From positions 1-64,000 of the forward strand of contig NW_020312100.1 in NCBI RefSeq assembly GCF_002999335.1: 64,000 bases of DNA, in the 5' to 3' direction. The notes below the pieces were generated by a model. It was not told the DNA's origin. It saw only the letters and a program-made list of their open reading frames with translations, and made no database searches. Numbering within the stretch: the first letter of the stretch is position 1; each line of letters opens with the position of its first letter. Shown one piece after another: positions 12,786-27,093 of the stretch. The position numbers and the translations under genes are program-made. The stretch is from Cyclospora cayetanensis (lineage: Eukaryota; Apicomplexa; Conoidasida; Eucoccidiorida; Eimeriidae).

Positions 12786-15700
12786 TTCCGTAGGAGAGAA
12801 GCAGGAAAGCTTAAAACTCTCTCTACCCCTGGTCACATGAGGGGAGAACGATTTCGTAACAGCAGCAGGGTGACTGCCAAGGCACTGTGCAGTACAGGTC
12901 TCTAAAATTGTACAGGGAAGCGAGGGACTAGCAGGACGTGTTACTTCTATATACAATGCTCCATGAAGGACTAATAAGGGCTAAGGCAGTTGAAATTGCA
13001 AAAACCGAAATATTATTTCCGGTTGTGCATTGGCAAGCAGTACACACACAGCTTAAATAAAGGAGGTTTCAATCCTAAAATACAGAAAAACACTAAGAAT
13101 AAGGCTTGAGTATTAATCTTTTAAATTATAGAAACACGGAAACCTAAAAATGTTAAAAGTTTACCGAGACAAAGCGACAGCCGTGTGCCCCCTTCGCCTC
13201 TACCCTGTCCAGCGTAATCTTCCACGCCCAGGGAGTGGCTCACATTAATTTGGTGGCCAAGAGATTTTGTCGTGTCTTTCCATATCTTTAAAAGAGGGCA
13301 AACAAAAACTTCTGCTTCCCTAAATCTCTCGAAAACGTGTGAAGAAAACTCAACTTTTGCTTTATTGCATCATTTGGGAGAGTGGACTCTTTTCCTCGCC
13401 CTGGGCGCTGGGTCTCGATGAATATTCCTTCGCCTGAAAACCTCCACGTGCTGCCCCTGAAAGTAGTGGATATATGATTTCTCAATAGATTAAGTGAATC
13501 ATATTTCCAATGGAAGCAGCATCAACACCTACTGTGAAGTTTTGCTCCCCGTAGAAACGGGATCGTTCCCCCCTTCCATACCTCTGTACAGGGACAGCCA
13601 TGACTAGCACCATTCAACGTTCCTGCATGTACGTTGCTAAATACACTTGGGGACTCCCTAGTATCCAAAATTTATTTATAAAAATTGATAAAGGCTTATC
13701 TATTTGCCTCGATGGTACGGTTCACACCTATGGTTTGTGGCGAAGTAAACTAGCCTCAATTCTTTGATAATCAACGTTGGAATTGTAGCAGGCTACGCTA
13801 TACTTAGGCACTTTCTACTACACTTGCTATGTTTGACTAAAAATCAGTAATGCATTGCATAAACGTTTCGTCTGTTTGTACATCTTATATATTGCAGGGG
13901 AGTGTTACCTCGTTACAATTAAGAACGTTCCGTGTTTGATCTCTATGGTGTGTGCAATTAGCTGATAATGCTCGAAGTGCTTGTGGGGTGCACCTACGCG
14001 CAGCGTAGCCGCACCCGTTTGTCGGGTTAAGGCTTTGAGGGACACAGGTAGGGAAAGGAGGAAATTTTTATGAAAAGTACTGTATAACTTTCTATCGCAT
14101 TTGTGTGAGTCTGGAGTCAAGCGTCACCATTACAAACCATATATTAGGCCCGCCTTGCAGCATGCTTATTGAAAGAAAATGCAATTCCACGGTGAGCATT
14201 GATGCAATTAACGTCGGCTAACTGTTGGGAATACAAAAATACACTTTATTCAAGCCCAGATCCATCGATTTTCGCCTAGGTCGGCTAAACAAGCTTTGGC
14301 GAAACTGAGAAAGCTTAAGCACGAGAACCTCTCAACATGCCACTGCTTTAATACATACAAATCTTTAATTTTCGAACGCCATGGTGCTGGTAACGTGTTG
14401 CATTGTGCGAGGTTCATCACAGGTGTATCAGAGAAGACGCATCAACTGGCCAGACGTTGGGTAACGGTCAAGGGGAAAAGCATTCAGTTGGGCTTGCACA
14501 AAGAAGGGATAAATTGAGGACCCAGAAACATTTGAAGGCAGCTGATACATTTGTAAACGAAAGGCAAGAGCTACAGTTGAATTTAAAACCTATGGATGTA
14601 GGGCCTGTGTCAGCTGGGCCCCCCACGGCCCACGGTTAGCGAATAAAAGAAAGCCACAGGTAACCCGCCCTCCTAGGCAACCCCGGATGGCTTCCCAATA
14701 ATGCACATGCTTTTTTATGCGAAGCTGGTTCCTATTATCCGGAACTGCAAGCATATGCAACAGTCAAAGAGTTAGACCAACAAGAATAACATCAGCGAAA
14801 GGAGGCTGCTTGAAGAGCGAAGAAGGCGCATCAGAAAGCCTCCACGCAGGCTACGGCACAGTGAAGGGGGCTACAAAGGGTACAACCACAAGTGGAAATC
14901 CACCTCTAGTCAGTTTTACGCAGGTACAGCTTTATATTACTGACCAAATATGGACAGCTGATTGTTAGACTTACCTCACTCTGCATATGAATGGGACCTG
15001 CTTTTCAAGAAGAGGAAGCACGAGTGCAATATGCCTGTTTTCGCGCTACCGCGGTCTCTGAGACTTAGGGTAACAAAGGAGCGGCAGACGCATGGACTAG
15101 CAAGGCCTTGTTAGTTATTCGTTACGAAATTTTGGAAACGAGCTCTATTAGCATGATCTGTGGCATCTATGTTGGACCCGTGCATCATGGCGTAATCCCA
15201 GGATCATCATGGGTGACCAAAAAAAGAACAAGCTGCGCACTGCAGAGACTGGTGTGCCAGGAAGAGGTTAGAAAAAGCTACTCTTGATATTTTTAACAAG
15301 TTTCATTCAGTACATGGTGAACGGAGTAGGGTCAGTGTCTCAACAAGGTGAGGCAGAGTCTTCATGCAGATCCTCTCAGCACAACTCTTGGAGGAAACGG
15401 CTCTAAGCATGCCGCGCATCATGCTTTCGCTTCGAGTGATTCTGACTCAAGGATACTAGTTAAGTACGAAAGGTGTGAATCGTCACTGGCTACCAACACG
15501 CTGGCCACCTGCAGATCGTCCACCGAATCGTATTATGCTTGATCCCTAAGGCAGAAGCGATGTTCCGCGGCGTCGGAAGACCCCACAATGTGATGAGTAT
15601 ATTTTGGGCTCAGGGCGATGGTGATTCCTGAAAATCAAGGTGCGAAATCGCCCATCTCTTCAGGCGTCACCCGGTGTCTGTTGGAAAAGGAAGGATTGTG

Positions 15701-15789
15701 ACGCATGTGTGTTACGTTCGGCCTGTGAACTAGTTCACTATGTACAAGCAAGTTCCTGAACCATCATATTAGGGAGTTGCTTTGACAGA
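12786..15789. other. Gene-free stretch upstream of kinase copy A
   Basis: The first few hundred bases should contain the promoter of the minus-strand kinase gene, but I recognise no specific motif. The rest has only short frames with no family resemblance. It could include the decayed gag end of the retroelement that begins downstream, but I could not identify a zinc knuckle or an LTR. Confidence 0.5.
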
Positions 15790-17803
15790 CTACACAAATA
15801 ACCGATCTATTAAGCATTTTACCAAGTACATTAGTTCCTATGAATCTGTCTTTACATTTAAGAAGGCTGATATAAAAAAGGAATTTCCACACTTGCACTT
15901 GCAAAAGCAAGTATAACTGTATGTTATTTGTGGCTGTCCATGACTCAGCTAAAGTGCAAGGGCTCTTCAATCGGGATTTTAGAGAGCCTATATAAATGGA
16001 ATGCATGAATGTCAACATGGAGCCGTCTTAATCCACAGTCGAACCGTTGAACATCATCCAAGGTGTGCGCTTCAGTTCTTACGATGAAGCACTGGTTTGT
16101 GAAAGCATACAAGTGCAAGTCCTCATGAGCACAATTGTGCTTCTGAAAATCTGTTATTCGGCTGCAAAGACTGAGCCAATACCAGCAAAAACTGAAGCAA
16201 TCAAGGCTTGGCCTTTACCTTTGCTCACCTACAAGGCAGCTGACGATTCCTGTAGAAGCGCGTAATATTACCGAGCTTGCTCTTCAGTGTTCGCGCTGAT
16301 CACTGGTCGTTCGATTGCTCTGCTAAAGATCACGTAATCAGTGGCTTCGACACAGGGGGGCTCATGCAGCGACACGGACGCTTATCGGCAGCCGTACAGA
16401 CCCTCCACTACTCGTGCTAACGGATGTTGCTGGCCATTTTTCCTAAACAACCGTTTCTTGTGAGGTAGCGGTGGGTGCTATACTCTCGCAACGTGCTACA
16501 TGTGGTCCGATTCATCAGAATAGTGCTTTAATTCCCTCTCCAAAACAGAGCATTGGTATTCAGTATAATATACTGGAATTTATGCGTCCTGGCAAACTAC
16601 AAAAACATGCAAACCCTATTAATATTGGAGTCATTTTACTTTCTAGAGCAGCTGCGGTCTTTCGTGTACCGTATGACGAGTGTGTAGCACTCTCTAGGGT
16701 TGTTCACTGGCTTGAATACCTTCTATTGTACGCCTCCAAAGCGCGTATTTCAAGGTGGCAACAACATGGTTACTGCCGTGCTCTCTAAACTCCTTAGCAG
16801 TTTACTAGGGTGATGTGCAAGTGTTCTTGTTGGGTATTGACTCACGGTGGTTGGTACAAATGCACGAACGTAGTGTTTTTATTGCTCACAGATGAGCTAC
16901 TAGTGCCAAAATTGAGGAATACTGCCCTCAGGATGGCCTGCAATGGTGCAAAACATAGGGAAGACTTAGTCAGTTCACATCCCGAATTGGCTAAGCAGTG
17001 CGTTTTTGCGCACGGCACATGATTTAGCCTTTTGGGCCATGATTGGATTGTTTTAAAAAGCTAAAAGGCTCTCACGGTTCTCCAGATGGCGGGATGCCTT
17101 CTGTGGCAGAGGACTACGCACTGCCATGCCCAGATTATCGGTAGCTGAAGCGCCGCAGTCCTCCTGCGCCCAACCACTGCAATATTTTTGGTACTCAAAA
17201 GTATTTAGACTACGTTGACTGTGAACTTTACTGGTGGTTCGCCAGATGTCAAGGATCAAAAAAGCATCTACGCAGTGGTTAGACTCAGCCAGTATGCCCG
17301 TTTCATCCCTTGCTCCAGCTCTGTTGCGGCTGAGGCAGTTGCTTAGTTCCTTTTCACATTGCACATACCAAGTACTCGCACTGGATGGGGGTCCAAAAGT
17401 AGGTAGTACATCCTGGCTTGTCTTTATAACACTCCTACATACTAACCACAATGAACAATAGGCATGTCGGCAAAACAGAGCGCACTACTAACAGTCCTCT
17501 GCAGTCTATGCAGCTCTGTGATTGTATCCTACTCGGTGGTTTGATTTTCTTTTCTCTGCTAAGAAGGGTAAGAAAACCAGCTGTGCATTTGGATTCTCCC
17601 TGTTTCCTTGCATTTCTTCTCTACGCTGGAGTGCCCATCCCCAATTTGGGCCTGGGGCTGGTGGTACAAAAACAACGGCCATCTGTGACCGCGGAAAAGA
17701 AATTCGAAAACAGCTGGCTAGTGCACACAAAGATATGCACAAAGCACGATACAGCCAACTAGAGGATTGTGATGAGCAGTACGTGACTGTGTATTATGAT
17801 TAA
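15790..17803 (+). mobile_element. Degenerate Ty3/gypsy pol fragment (RT, RNase H, integrase)
   Basis: Scattered over three frames and broken by stops are pieces in Ty3/gypsy pol order. A reverse-transcriptase segment lies near 15.84 kb (ADIKKEFP in the position of the LDLKSGYHQ block). The 'PFG..NAP..FQ' region is near 15.92-15.99 kb, and the post-catalytic VLIHSRT is near 16.03 kb. The RT/RNase H linker PAKTEAIKAWPLP lies at about 16.18-16.23 kb. An RNase H-like VGAILSQ lies at about 16.47 kb. The entry to the integrase zinc-binding region (DELLVPKLR) is near 16.89 kb. An integrase C-terminal segment with alternating charges is at 17.68-17.80 kb. LTRs, gag and chromodomain were not found. 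No intact gene remains. Confidence 0.65.
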
Positions 17804-20800
17804 GAGAATTAATTTTAGTTAATTAGCTTGCTTTATACCGTACTGGTGGCTAGAAATGTATGTTTGCGACCATGTGGTTCAAATATTCGCCATCCTTTCA
17901 CAAATCAGTGCTCATTCTCATTCGATTAAGTCCTCTAGACCTTGCATTTACCACGGAACCAGCAAAACTGACTTATTCGAAAGGTTTCCAAGCTCCCTAT
18001 GTAATTTAGCTGACAGGGCCGGGCAATTACTTGGCACGCGTGAAGGCGGAGGATCCACACGGAGCTGTAGAAGTGCTGAAATTCATAACTAGTGACCACC
18101 CATGGGACACTAGAGAGGAGTTCATAGTGAAATTGAATGAAAAAGCCAGCCTTAGTGAAGGCGGAGGAGTAGTTACGGGGTTGATTGCCATGGGGCAGAC
18201 CCTGATGAAAAGGGGTAGTTCTCAACGCTTGTATGTAGCTTCGACAGACCCCCTTGCATTTCTTGATAGCTGTTCTCCTCCAGAGGATATTCTGCTTTAA
18301 ATGGTTGCCCTCATCTATCAAGCAGCTAAAACCTTTCCATTTAGTATGATTAACATTTTCTAGGCCCAGAGTTGTGCGCTGGCATCCTAAGGCATGTAAT
18401 TCCGACATTCTTCTAGACGCATTTTAAGAACCTGGAAATTGACTCTGCTGCATGCACCAGCTGTAGTGGAATGCACATCTGCTCTTTGAGGTGCGCTGGC
18501 ACTGCAAAATAGTAGGTATTTTGATTTCGTTTGCATGCCGTGCTTATCTTTTGTTTTCTCACAGCAAGTGGCTGACACACTTCAGCGCTCCGACGACCGC
18601 GACCCATTCAGGCACAGTGGTCGTGGAGGTTTGGACCATTGTTCGCTTTCGGCCAGTGTGTGTGTGGGCGTATGGGTGTGTGTGTCTGTCTGTCTGTCTG
18701 CCTGACTATCTGTGTGTCTGTCTGTCTTCCCTTGGATTCATCTTAGCTGGTTGGTGCACGTTGTGCTATTCTCATCTTCAGTGTTTTCCGCGTCTCTGCG
18801 TACCTGGGGAACGGCGGTAGGGCAACAGCTCTCCCGCTGTCCTACAAGTAGCTGATTTACGCGAGCAGGTACGGGGCACGAAAGCGTGCGCTTTGTAACG
18901 CGGGATTTAAGATGTAAAGAGTTTAGCTACACTAAAACATCCTGTGCAAAGCTATTTATACTAAATACCGAATTAACAGTTTGGCTTATCTATTCACATA
19001 GTATTTACAGCAGAGTAGTGTAAGCACGATATAGGATGGCGCAGTGCTCTTCGAGTGTGCTATAGATGCTGCGTGTAATTAGATGTAAATGCTCGGAGTT
19101 CTCTGAGGGCACAGCAGCGCACACCGTGGCTGCCACCCTCCCCTGACGTCAGCACATTGCAAAGAGAAGGAAGTTCGATTAGCTCTCCTCAAGATACCCT
19201 TACTGACCTCCAACGTAGTACAGTATTGGAGTAAGGGTGAGATGCTTTCCTATTGGGATGCTAGGTGCAGTTCCAACTGCTCGGACTGCTACCCAGTTTC
19301 TGTCTTAACACCCAGCACATACTCATGTATCGGTTCATTATTAAGTGTTTAACTGAACGTCTCTTGTTCTATATGTTTGAGTACATATAGCATCTGCATT
19401 ACACGAATAATTTCTTCGTCCCGACGGCCTGCTTAACTGCGCTTGGCTCTGTGGAATACATGTTACCTGCTCCGTGCGTGCCTTGCACCCTTTGAGTAAA
19501 AGGAAATGGAGGGATAGCCAGTATCAGGAAGGCGGTGAAAGTTTCCCCTCACGTTTCTACATTGTTCGATTAGCTTACCGTCAAAATGTCAGTATGGGAC
19601 TTGTAGACCGACCCCTTGTGGTGGGCAGTTTAGATTTCCGGTATAAGCCCATCAACTTTTTGAGGCATTAGTGCAACTAAATGAATACTCCGCTTTCAAA
19701 TTTTGCAACCCCAACTAAAGCTAGCCTTTAGCGAGCAAACCTTATATGATGGAAGAATGAGAAGCAACCTACTATGGCGTATTCATAATTCTGCGGAATC
19801 AATTTGCTGGCGCTAGGGGCGCGCGCCTGACCCTCCTGATCACGCCCAACCCGATGTGTAGGTAAGCACTGAAGCTCTCTTTGCTGTTTTCTTCGAGCTT
19901 CATAGCTTATTGCCCGCAGTTCTTTATATTTTACATGCTATAGATGCAGGGGGGCTTACTGCCGGGGCTAATTGTTTTTTTCTAACTTTGCAAAGTTGGC
20001 ACAGTGTGTCGCTTTGACTAGTTGGCGGCTTGCTGCAAACTGCTTATACGTTGCGAACCTCTGTGATTTCCTAGCTCAAAAAGACATTTGCTGCATTATG
20101 TTAATTTAGAATATGCCGAAATACATCGATTTCCCTCTGTCTTGCCGTGAGATGTAGGCAATCTATATCGCCACAGGATGGGACAAGGGCATCTCGCCCC
20201 CGAAGCAGTTTTAGCGCCAGCAACGGCACTACTAGCTAGTGTAGGAAATTGTGATCCCTCTGCAGCCGCACGGCCAGTTCACATTGGTTTCAATTCTTCG
20301 CACCTTTTGCAGACATGGGGTATTAGAGTGCCTTTTGCTGCCTGCTGTATCCTCTGCCACAGCAGTTTTCCAGCAACAGTAGCTTAAACGTCGACGCTTG
20401 CAGAGCTACGCATAAGGTGCCTATTCACGCCGTTCGAAAGCAGCTCCCGTGTGTACCGGTTTCCCACCGCCACTGGTCCGGTTTGCCCCCTTTGATGAGC
20501 TTCTCATTGTGGGGCTGCATTTTGATGCACTGCTCAATAAGGTGGCCTTGGCGCAGCAAGGCAAGCTTGCATGCATCAAACATTATGCCCCCTACAGCGT
20601 TAGGCATAGAGAGCTTCAGCTCAGGGCTTCTTACAGCCAACAGTTCTGGAGATGAGTGAAATAGTACGAGCAGATGCACACGATGGGCTTTAAGGCAATG
20701 TGATTCCATAGCCATAGATATGCGTATTTGTATGTATGTGGACATAGCTAGGTCTCCGGTGCTATGGCACCTGCCTGGACGTGCAAAGGGGTTTTTGTCG

Positions 20801-22559
20801 CGGCCAGTACATGCAGGAGACGCCTTGTTCATGGTGCTTACTCTGCCTCTGTGATCTCTCGTTCAGCTATGTATGCCACAGTGTGGAAGGAGGCTCTTTC
20901 GTGGAAATCTGTCATCTGAATATGGCTTTTCCGGCGGATGGCCATTACAAGAAACACTATCAATAGCCACACAAGCAACTGAAGCTGGTGGCACTTTCAC
21001 ACCGGCTCAGATACTCCATTGGCGACTTGATCTGAGCATAATAGATGTTTTCGGTCTAATTCACTTCGTCTTCAGACTTTGGCGGAGACCCCAAATCGCA
21101 GGTCGATACCACCTATCTAGGGACGTGTAAATGTGTAAATGCACTCATTTTGGGAAATCTAAAATGCTCATAGGATGGAACCACCGAACTTCGGCAGAGG
21201 TATGTAGCTTCGCATCTAGAGATACCACTTTTCTGGTAGAGTTAATAGTGCGCTTGGGCCTACATTAAAAGTAAGTCCGTATGTCGTTGCGTATTCATAT
21301 CTGTACACTTTTAACCTGAAAAAGACATATATAGGCACCCTCGTCTTGAAGTGTGCCACTATGCAACAATACGCGGCGCTGTGAATGCACTTTACGCACT
21401 CTGCCTTTCTTGTGGTTGAAGCAAAGGGACAACTGACTGTTGACACCAGCATCAACAGCTATGCTCTCCCCCCCAAAACTTGAATAGCACGGAACACACA
21501 CGGGAACAAAGCATATCTGGATATACCACTACTTCAGGGCATGTAAACCGACTTCACGGATATCCTGGCCAGCGGGTGGGCTGATCGGGACCCCTTTTCC
21601 ATAAGCGGCCTTGAATATGCCAGATGTGTGAGTGGCTACTGTAGCAAAAGAGACATACAGCTGAACCCTTGTGACGACAGTCATAAAAATGTGTATACGA
21701 AAATATGCATGCATATTACCCAAAGAAAATATCATACCTGTTGCAGCACATCTCTTGCGCGTCGCCCTTGCTCACTTGAGAGTGCACCTCTGGTTTCTTG
21801 TTTGACTGGCGCAATTTAGTTCCCGGGTGTTGGAGCTACGCCGATGGCTTGTAGAGAAGATCGATAAGGGAGCTTCGAGGTGCTGAAAAAGGCAAAATCT
21901 CGGCCGGGGTGGAAAGGGCCGAGCAAAACACTTCGCGCTGCAGTTCAAGGGCCTGGAACAAACATCCGCAAAAACATGCACTCTATTTCTGCCTTCAGCA
22001 ATTGTGTTTTATCCTATGTATGCCTTCTCAAATACTAAACGAAATATTTACAGACCCATTCAGTTCGCGTACCCCCTGAAAGCACAGATGACAGCGCCAT
22101 GGCATACATACAATGCAGCGAGGGTTGCAGCTTTTGAGGTGAGCTTGGTCTTTTAAATAATTTGCTTTTGCGGACTAAAGAAATCCTGCAGTTAAAGCCT
22201 TACATCGTTCTACCTCCAGAACGAGCTAGACAACTTCCTATCTAATGCACGGGGTAGCAATAGAGCTGGCTCATAGTTTGAAGCATTGAGATTCGCAGTA
22301 AATAGGTAAATTGTCCCATGAATGAGGGTACAAAGACCATAGCTTAGCATGAAAGCTTGCTTGGATGCTGTGAGTACTCGGGGCGCTCAGGAAGAACAAA
22401 TGAGGTTCACGCGCAATGGGTAGGACGAGCCATCCCGCAAAGATGATAATTCAAATGTGCTGTTTTCATTGCTTTCTATATGATTTTGTCTACGACCTCA
22501 TGCAAATCAAGACAACTACTCCTCCCCTTATTTCGTCGTTGAGACAGAGAGCGTGGACA
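17804..22559. other. Gene-free stretch
   Basis: No supported gene. Frames of up to 157 codons occur (for example minus 18408-17935), but they overlap frames on the other strand and carry no recognisable motif. The only structured sequence is a short TG/TCTG microsatellite near 18.7 kb. Confidence 0.5.
18655..18727. repeat. TG and TCTG microsatellite
   Basis: Imperfect TG dinucleotides grade into TCTG tetranucleotides and back to TG/TCTG. It is one of very few simple repeats in the left 57 kb. Confidence 0.85.
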
Positions 22560-23950
22560 AACCTTTTGTTCATAGCTTAAGACTAATTGAGCTGCGATGT
22601 TCAAATATTGTGAACGACATTGGGATGCCTGGCGTTGCGTTTCGCGAAGGCAGATGGTTGATTGTATAACGAATGCTGCTCAGCATGTGTACGTTGGATT
22701 TGTGGGCAGTTGGTGGAGTGGGGGGCGGAACGTGGTAAGATGGAGGGGCGCAAGGCAGACAATGAAGGGGGTAGTATCTCCTGGGAGGTGAGCTGGGTTT
22801 CCGATGGTGGCGCCAAAAATAGGGATTCACGAAGGTGAAGTGGGGTCCGATAGGAGTTTAGCATTGGCATTGGGAACAGAGGAAATGCGCAGGTGGGCTT
22901 GTGTATTGATGCTATTGAGTAGGCTGGGGGTTTGTTTTCTTCTAGGGCAGGAACTATGTGGGGGCTGTCTTGCATTTGGATGCGCGGGCATGTGGGCATA
23001 AAAGAAAGTATGACCCTGCCGTGGTGGCGCATACATGGAATGTGCTGGGTGGGGGACTGGCTGCAGGGCGCGTTTCAGGACTGTGCAGAGATCATTGGCT
23101 CCATAGGTGTTGCGTTTGGACTAATCATGAGGATGCTTTTGAGCAGGCTGCGTGCCGCATATTCAGTGCTTTTGAAACAGCTGGCGTTTCTGTAGGTGCA
23201 CACAGTGGGTAGCATGTGTAGGACTAACTGAGTCGTGCAGTTGGTTTAAGTGTTGATTGTGACATGTCATTCTGGTTTGATTGGGCCTGACGCAGGCTCA
23301 AGTGCACCGCGGCGCTAGACGCAGCAGCAGGGCTCCTCAACGGCACATCGGCAAAGAATGGGCACTGGGGAATGCAGCGAAGTGTGTCTCGAGAGGGGCT
23401 TGGTGGAGGATGAGGCAAAGGGCACTGCGGTGGGCAAGGTAAAGTGGAGATTTTTTGTGTGGAAGCAAGAGACCGTATGTATTGGACTGTTTGTGTCCAC
23501 GCTGGCACCGAGAGGCGTGGGGAAGATGCACTAAGAATCTGTTGATGTTCGAGTAAAAACCACGCCTTGGTAGAGTTTTCGTTGGATGCCACAAACAGTG
23601 CATTGTGCTGTCGTGCGTGGCGTGTATGAGGGTGTGTGGGATAAAACCGAATGTTTCCTGTCTTCTCCAGAAACCATTTGTGCGCCGTTAGTATGCTCCA
23701 CGAACACTGCGGTGTCTGGCGCTGGGTTTTGTTGGGGCAAAAGATTGCATGGCTTCAAATTGCAGCACCGCCCGTGTACGTTGCATCGCGGTCAGCTGAT
23801 AGAGTGGCAGGTGCAACGTGTTTAAATGGGGATGAGCGAGGCACACATTGATGGGCACAGCGTGTGATAGGGTGTGCTTTGGTTTCGCGTGGCAAATGCG
23901 GGTGGGTTGGGCATCCAAGAAATTGATGAAAAATCTGTTCGTTCACTTTA
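22560..23950. other. Strand-skewed G/T-rich block of unknown nature
   Basis: From about 22.56 to 23.95 kb the plus strand is visibly enriched in G and T and poor in C and A, unlike the flanks. The minus strand therefore reads as several Pro/Ser/Thr/His-rich frames (23032-22601, 23592-23224, 23758-23531). They are interrupted by stops and frame changes and match no family I know. It could be a non-coding transcript, a decayed coding region, or a patch with a replication- or transcription-linked mutational bias. Confidence 0.45.
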
Positions 23951-26900
23951 CATCCTTCATGATGAACTTTTAGCTTGAGGCGTTTTACATATCGTTTATG
24001 CGAACGTTTTCAGCCCAGGGCCATTCCAAAGTTAGCCGCGTTTGACACATGAATGCAGCAAATATTTAATTTTCTTGTAAAATGTGCGGACTTGAAGTAA
24101 TCAAGAGCCATAGTAGCATGTGCATCACATTTCGATTGCTACGGGGCCATTACGTCGGAGTCATATGCAGCATTCGCAAAAAGGCCTAGAAAATATGCTC
24201 CGCTTTGAAATTCTACCGAAATTCAGACGCATACAAGCAAATAAAGTGGGAAAGATAATTTTAGCCAGTTAGCGAACTCGGATTCCCAGAGCCCGATGGC
24301 TTGAATAGGTGTAAGATAGCTCACGAAGAAGTGATTATAATGCGGAGAGTCTAAACTTTCGCTGTATTTAAGTATTACTTTTGGCAGGCTTGGCTCTCGC
24401 AGTATACTGAATATGGAGCATCGTTATATTATACAGGGCGAGCCTCGGATCTTTGGGGCGCAGGTAAATGTTTCTACATATACAATAATATGCATAATTA
24501 TAATTCAACGAGGAGCCAGATATTTTTGTTAAAGGGTTACTTGATCAATGTTTTTTCAGATAGCTACGCCACAAGCCACGATTCGTTCCAGCGTGCAGGG
24601 AGCCAGCCATGCCTCGAGCGTTTATTGCGCGAAGCCTCTTGAGCTGGACCGTAATTCGTACGGCGAAATGTCTGACGCCCTGTCACGATAGGATTTACTG
24701 CAGGAATACCGCTCTAGTATTCAATGGTTCTGCGTAGAGTGTAATACCTGCTACGAGATTCTCGGCCACCCATGCTTAAAAGTAAAGTGTCCAAACTTAC
24801 CTGAATTTCGGATGTAAAGATCTGCCCTACATTGTTACGACAAAATCTTGGTTGTAAACGTACTTAAGCTCATGTATGTTTCCATTACCGTGTGAATACT
24901 ACTTCTGACTTACCAGAGCACGGAAAAGGCGATATCAGAATTGTTGGAATGTTATTTGCATATATTGCATGCTGCTTTGATTGCATGTGCCCATGCAGGT
25001 TCCCTCTTATGCACAAGGAAATTAGTAAGAAGCGCATATGGATCATGCCTGATGAGTGTGAGCGCTTCATATGACTCGTGGTTCATCTAGTCATACCCTG
25101 CTAAGAAAGAGGTTCACGCTTTTTATGGATAGCTGCGTCAGCACGCCTTTTGCCTTTAGCAGGGCTTGAGGCTCACGCAATACCAGGTCACCCCCTTCCA
25201 ATGCGATTACGTTCATGTGGGCGCTGAAGGTTCTCAAATATAACACACAACACGTTTGAATTTTTTCGATAATGTAGACGCTCTCATTGGGTTCGTCAAT
25301 CTCGTCATTATAATGATCAGCAAAATACAACTATGCGCAGTCTTCAAGATTAAGTGCTCAATTATCGACAAATTTAGGGGAGAAAGCTATGAGGGCATGG
25401 GCAGATTCGACTGCTCATGAATTGTACAGACTTTAGGCTGCCCTAATTTGTTTTTTGGATTGTATAAACACGCTTGGAGCTGCCTTCATTTGGCTGTGCA
25501 ACAGGTACAGAAGTACTACTAGAGCAGTCGTACTACTGGCCTTGTGAAAAAGCGCAGTGTTCATGGGGGTTTGATTATTAAAATATGGCATAGCGTAGCA
25601 AACCCCGTTTCGTAACAATATATGTTGCTTGGCAATTCAATACGTGTGTGAAGCTGTAAGTCCCCATTCAAACAGTTGGAATGATGCAATTAATTGCGTT
25701 TCAGCTGCCTTCTACGGGTTCGGAGCCCTTTAGAATGAGGGCGTAGAGGGGTCCAGTATAGCTGCAGGCATATAAAAGTTGTCCTTTCATTCTCCTTGGT
25801 CGTGTTGCTGATCTAAAATTTTTGGCAGGGGATGTCCGCAACACTTGTTACACCATCTGCCCTGATGGCACAGCCAGAAGTTTCTCTTATCGCTCACCAC
25901 GCCCTTTAATGGGCAAAGCAAGCGACAGACAATGCATGAGTAGACACTGCTGACAGGGCTTTCACACTTGTAATTGACGGTTGGATTAATGTAACTACAG
26001 CAAACGAATGACCTGCTCACTATACAATACGGCTGAAGTGCCACAAAGCAGCCTGCCAAATGTCTTAACTTCGCTGAATGTCTTACCTAGAGTTATCCAC
26101 TCAGCAAGGTTAGCGAACACCCCGACAAAGCGTGTACGTTTAGAAGCTTGGGTCCCTGAGAGTCATAAACGTGCCCTGACAAGCTTAACTCAAACCCAAT
26201 GGCTCCGCATGTACATCCAGGCAACCCTGTGCTTTCCTAGGTTCTCATCCTTATGAATCTGGGCATCCAGTGACAACTTGTTTTCAAATGATTATTGTTA
26301 AGTTCCAGTAATGTTGTTAGAGCTTCTTGGTACAATCGCGAAGAAAGGGTCCCCAACACGAGGTCCCGTAAGGTAAAAGTGTGGGGAATTCCAACCCCGA
26401 TGCCCGTTCTGGACAACCCTCAAATGAGCCCCTGCAAGCTTCTATTTATGAAAATAATTGTCTCCTTTATATGGTCATAGGGACCAGTGCGATTTTCTCC
26501 CGAATCCGCCCCACGAGGACTTATTTCAATCTTCTCATATCGACGTTCACCAGACTGGCCCTAGCACATGTACACGCCAAACCTCTTTATCAACATGGAG
26601 AGCCATGACTGCTGGAATGGTTTCAAGGGAAGAGTTAACTCTATGCAGAATTTAAAAGTTAAACCATATTCGGCCAAAAATGACGGGATCCAGATTCTTT
26701 GACATACACAGACCCTGCTAGAGTTAGTGGTTAAAATCTTTTATATTTAGTCAGTGGACACGAGCGCCTCGGCGGGCATAGGCCGCTCACTAAAATATAC
26801 GCTTTTCTTGCTTGCGCATTCTTCAACCCTCCATATAGTCTTGCCTCACGTGTAGTTAATCTGTTATGGGAACACGTATGCAGTCATAGAACACAGTCTG

Positions 26901-27093
26901 AATTTTACATCCCTTCACACAACTTCTTAACTCACGAAATCTCCTAATAAGCATATGGTGCAGTGCACAGCACTACAGTAGCATGCAATTGTCAATCAAG
27001 GCTTTAACTCGAAAAATAGAAGAGCTATTGAGCGAACGGCAACCAGAAAAGGCCTAGAAAAGTATACACTAACCCTTGAATATAAGTCCAACA
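23951..27093. other. Gene-free stretch
   Basis: Only short frames (90 codons or fewer) on both strands, with no motif I recognise. A Cys-rich minus-strand frame at 26059-25787 has a CHQGRWCNKC string, but no proper zinc-knuckle spacing. The stretch ends at the inferred left LTR of the next retroelement. Confidence 0.5.

Noticed and set aside
25787..26059. Cys-rich minus frame as a gag zinc knuckle
   Set aside because: Cys and His spacing does not fit C-X2-C-X4-H-X4-C, and no other gag or pol sequence adjoins it.
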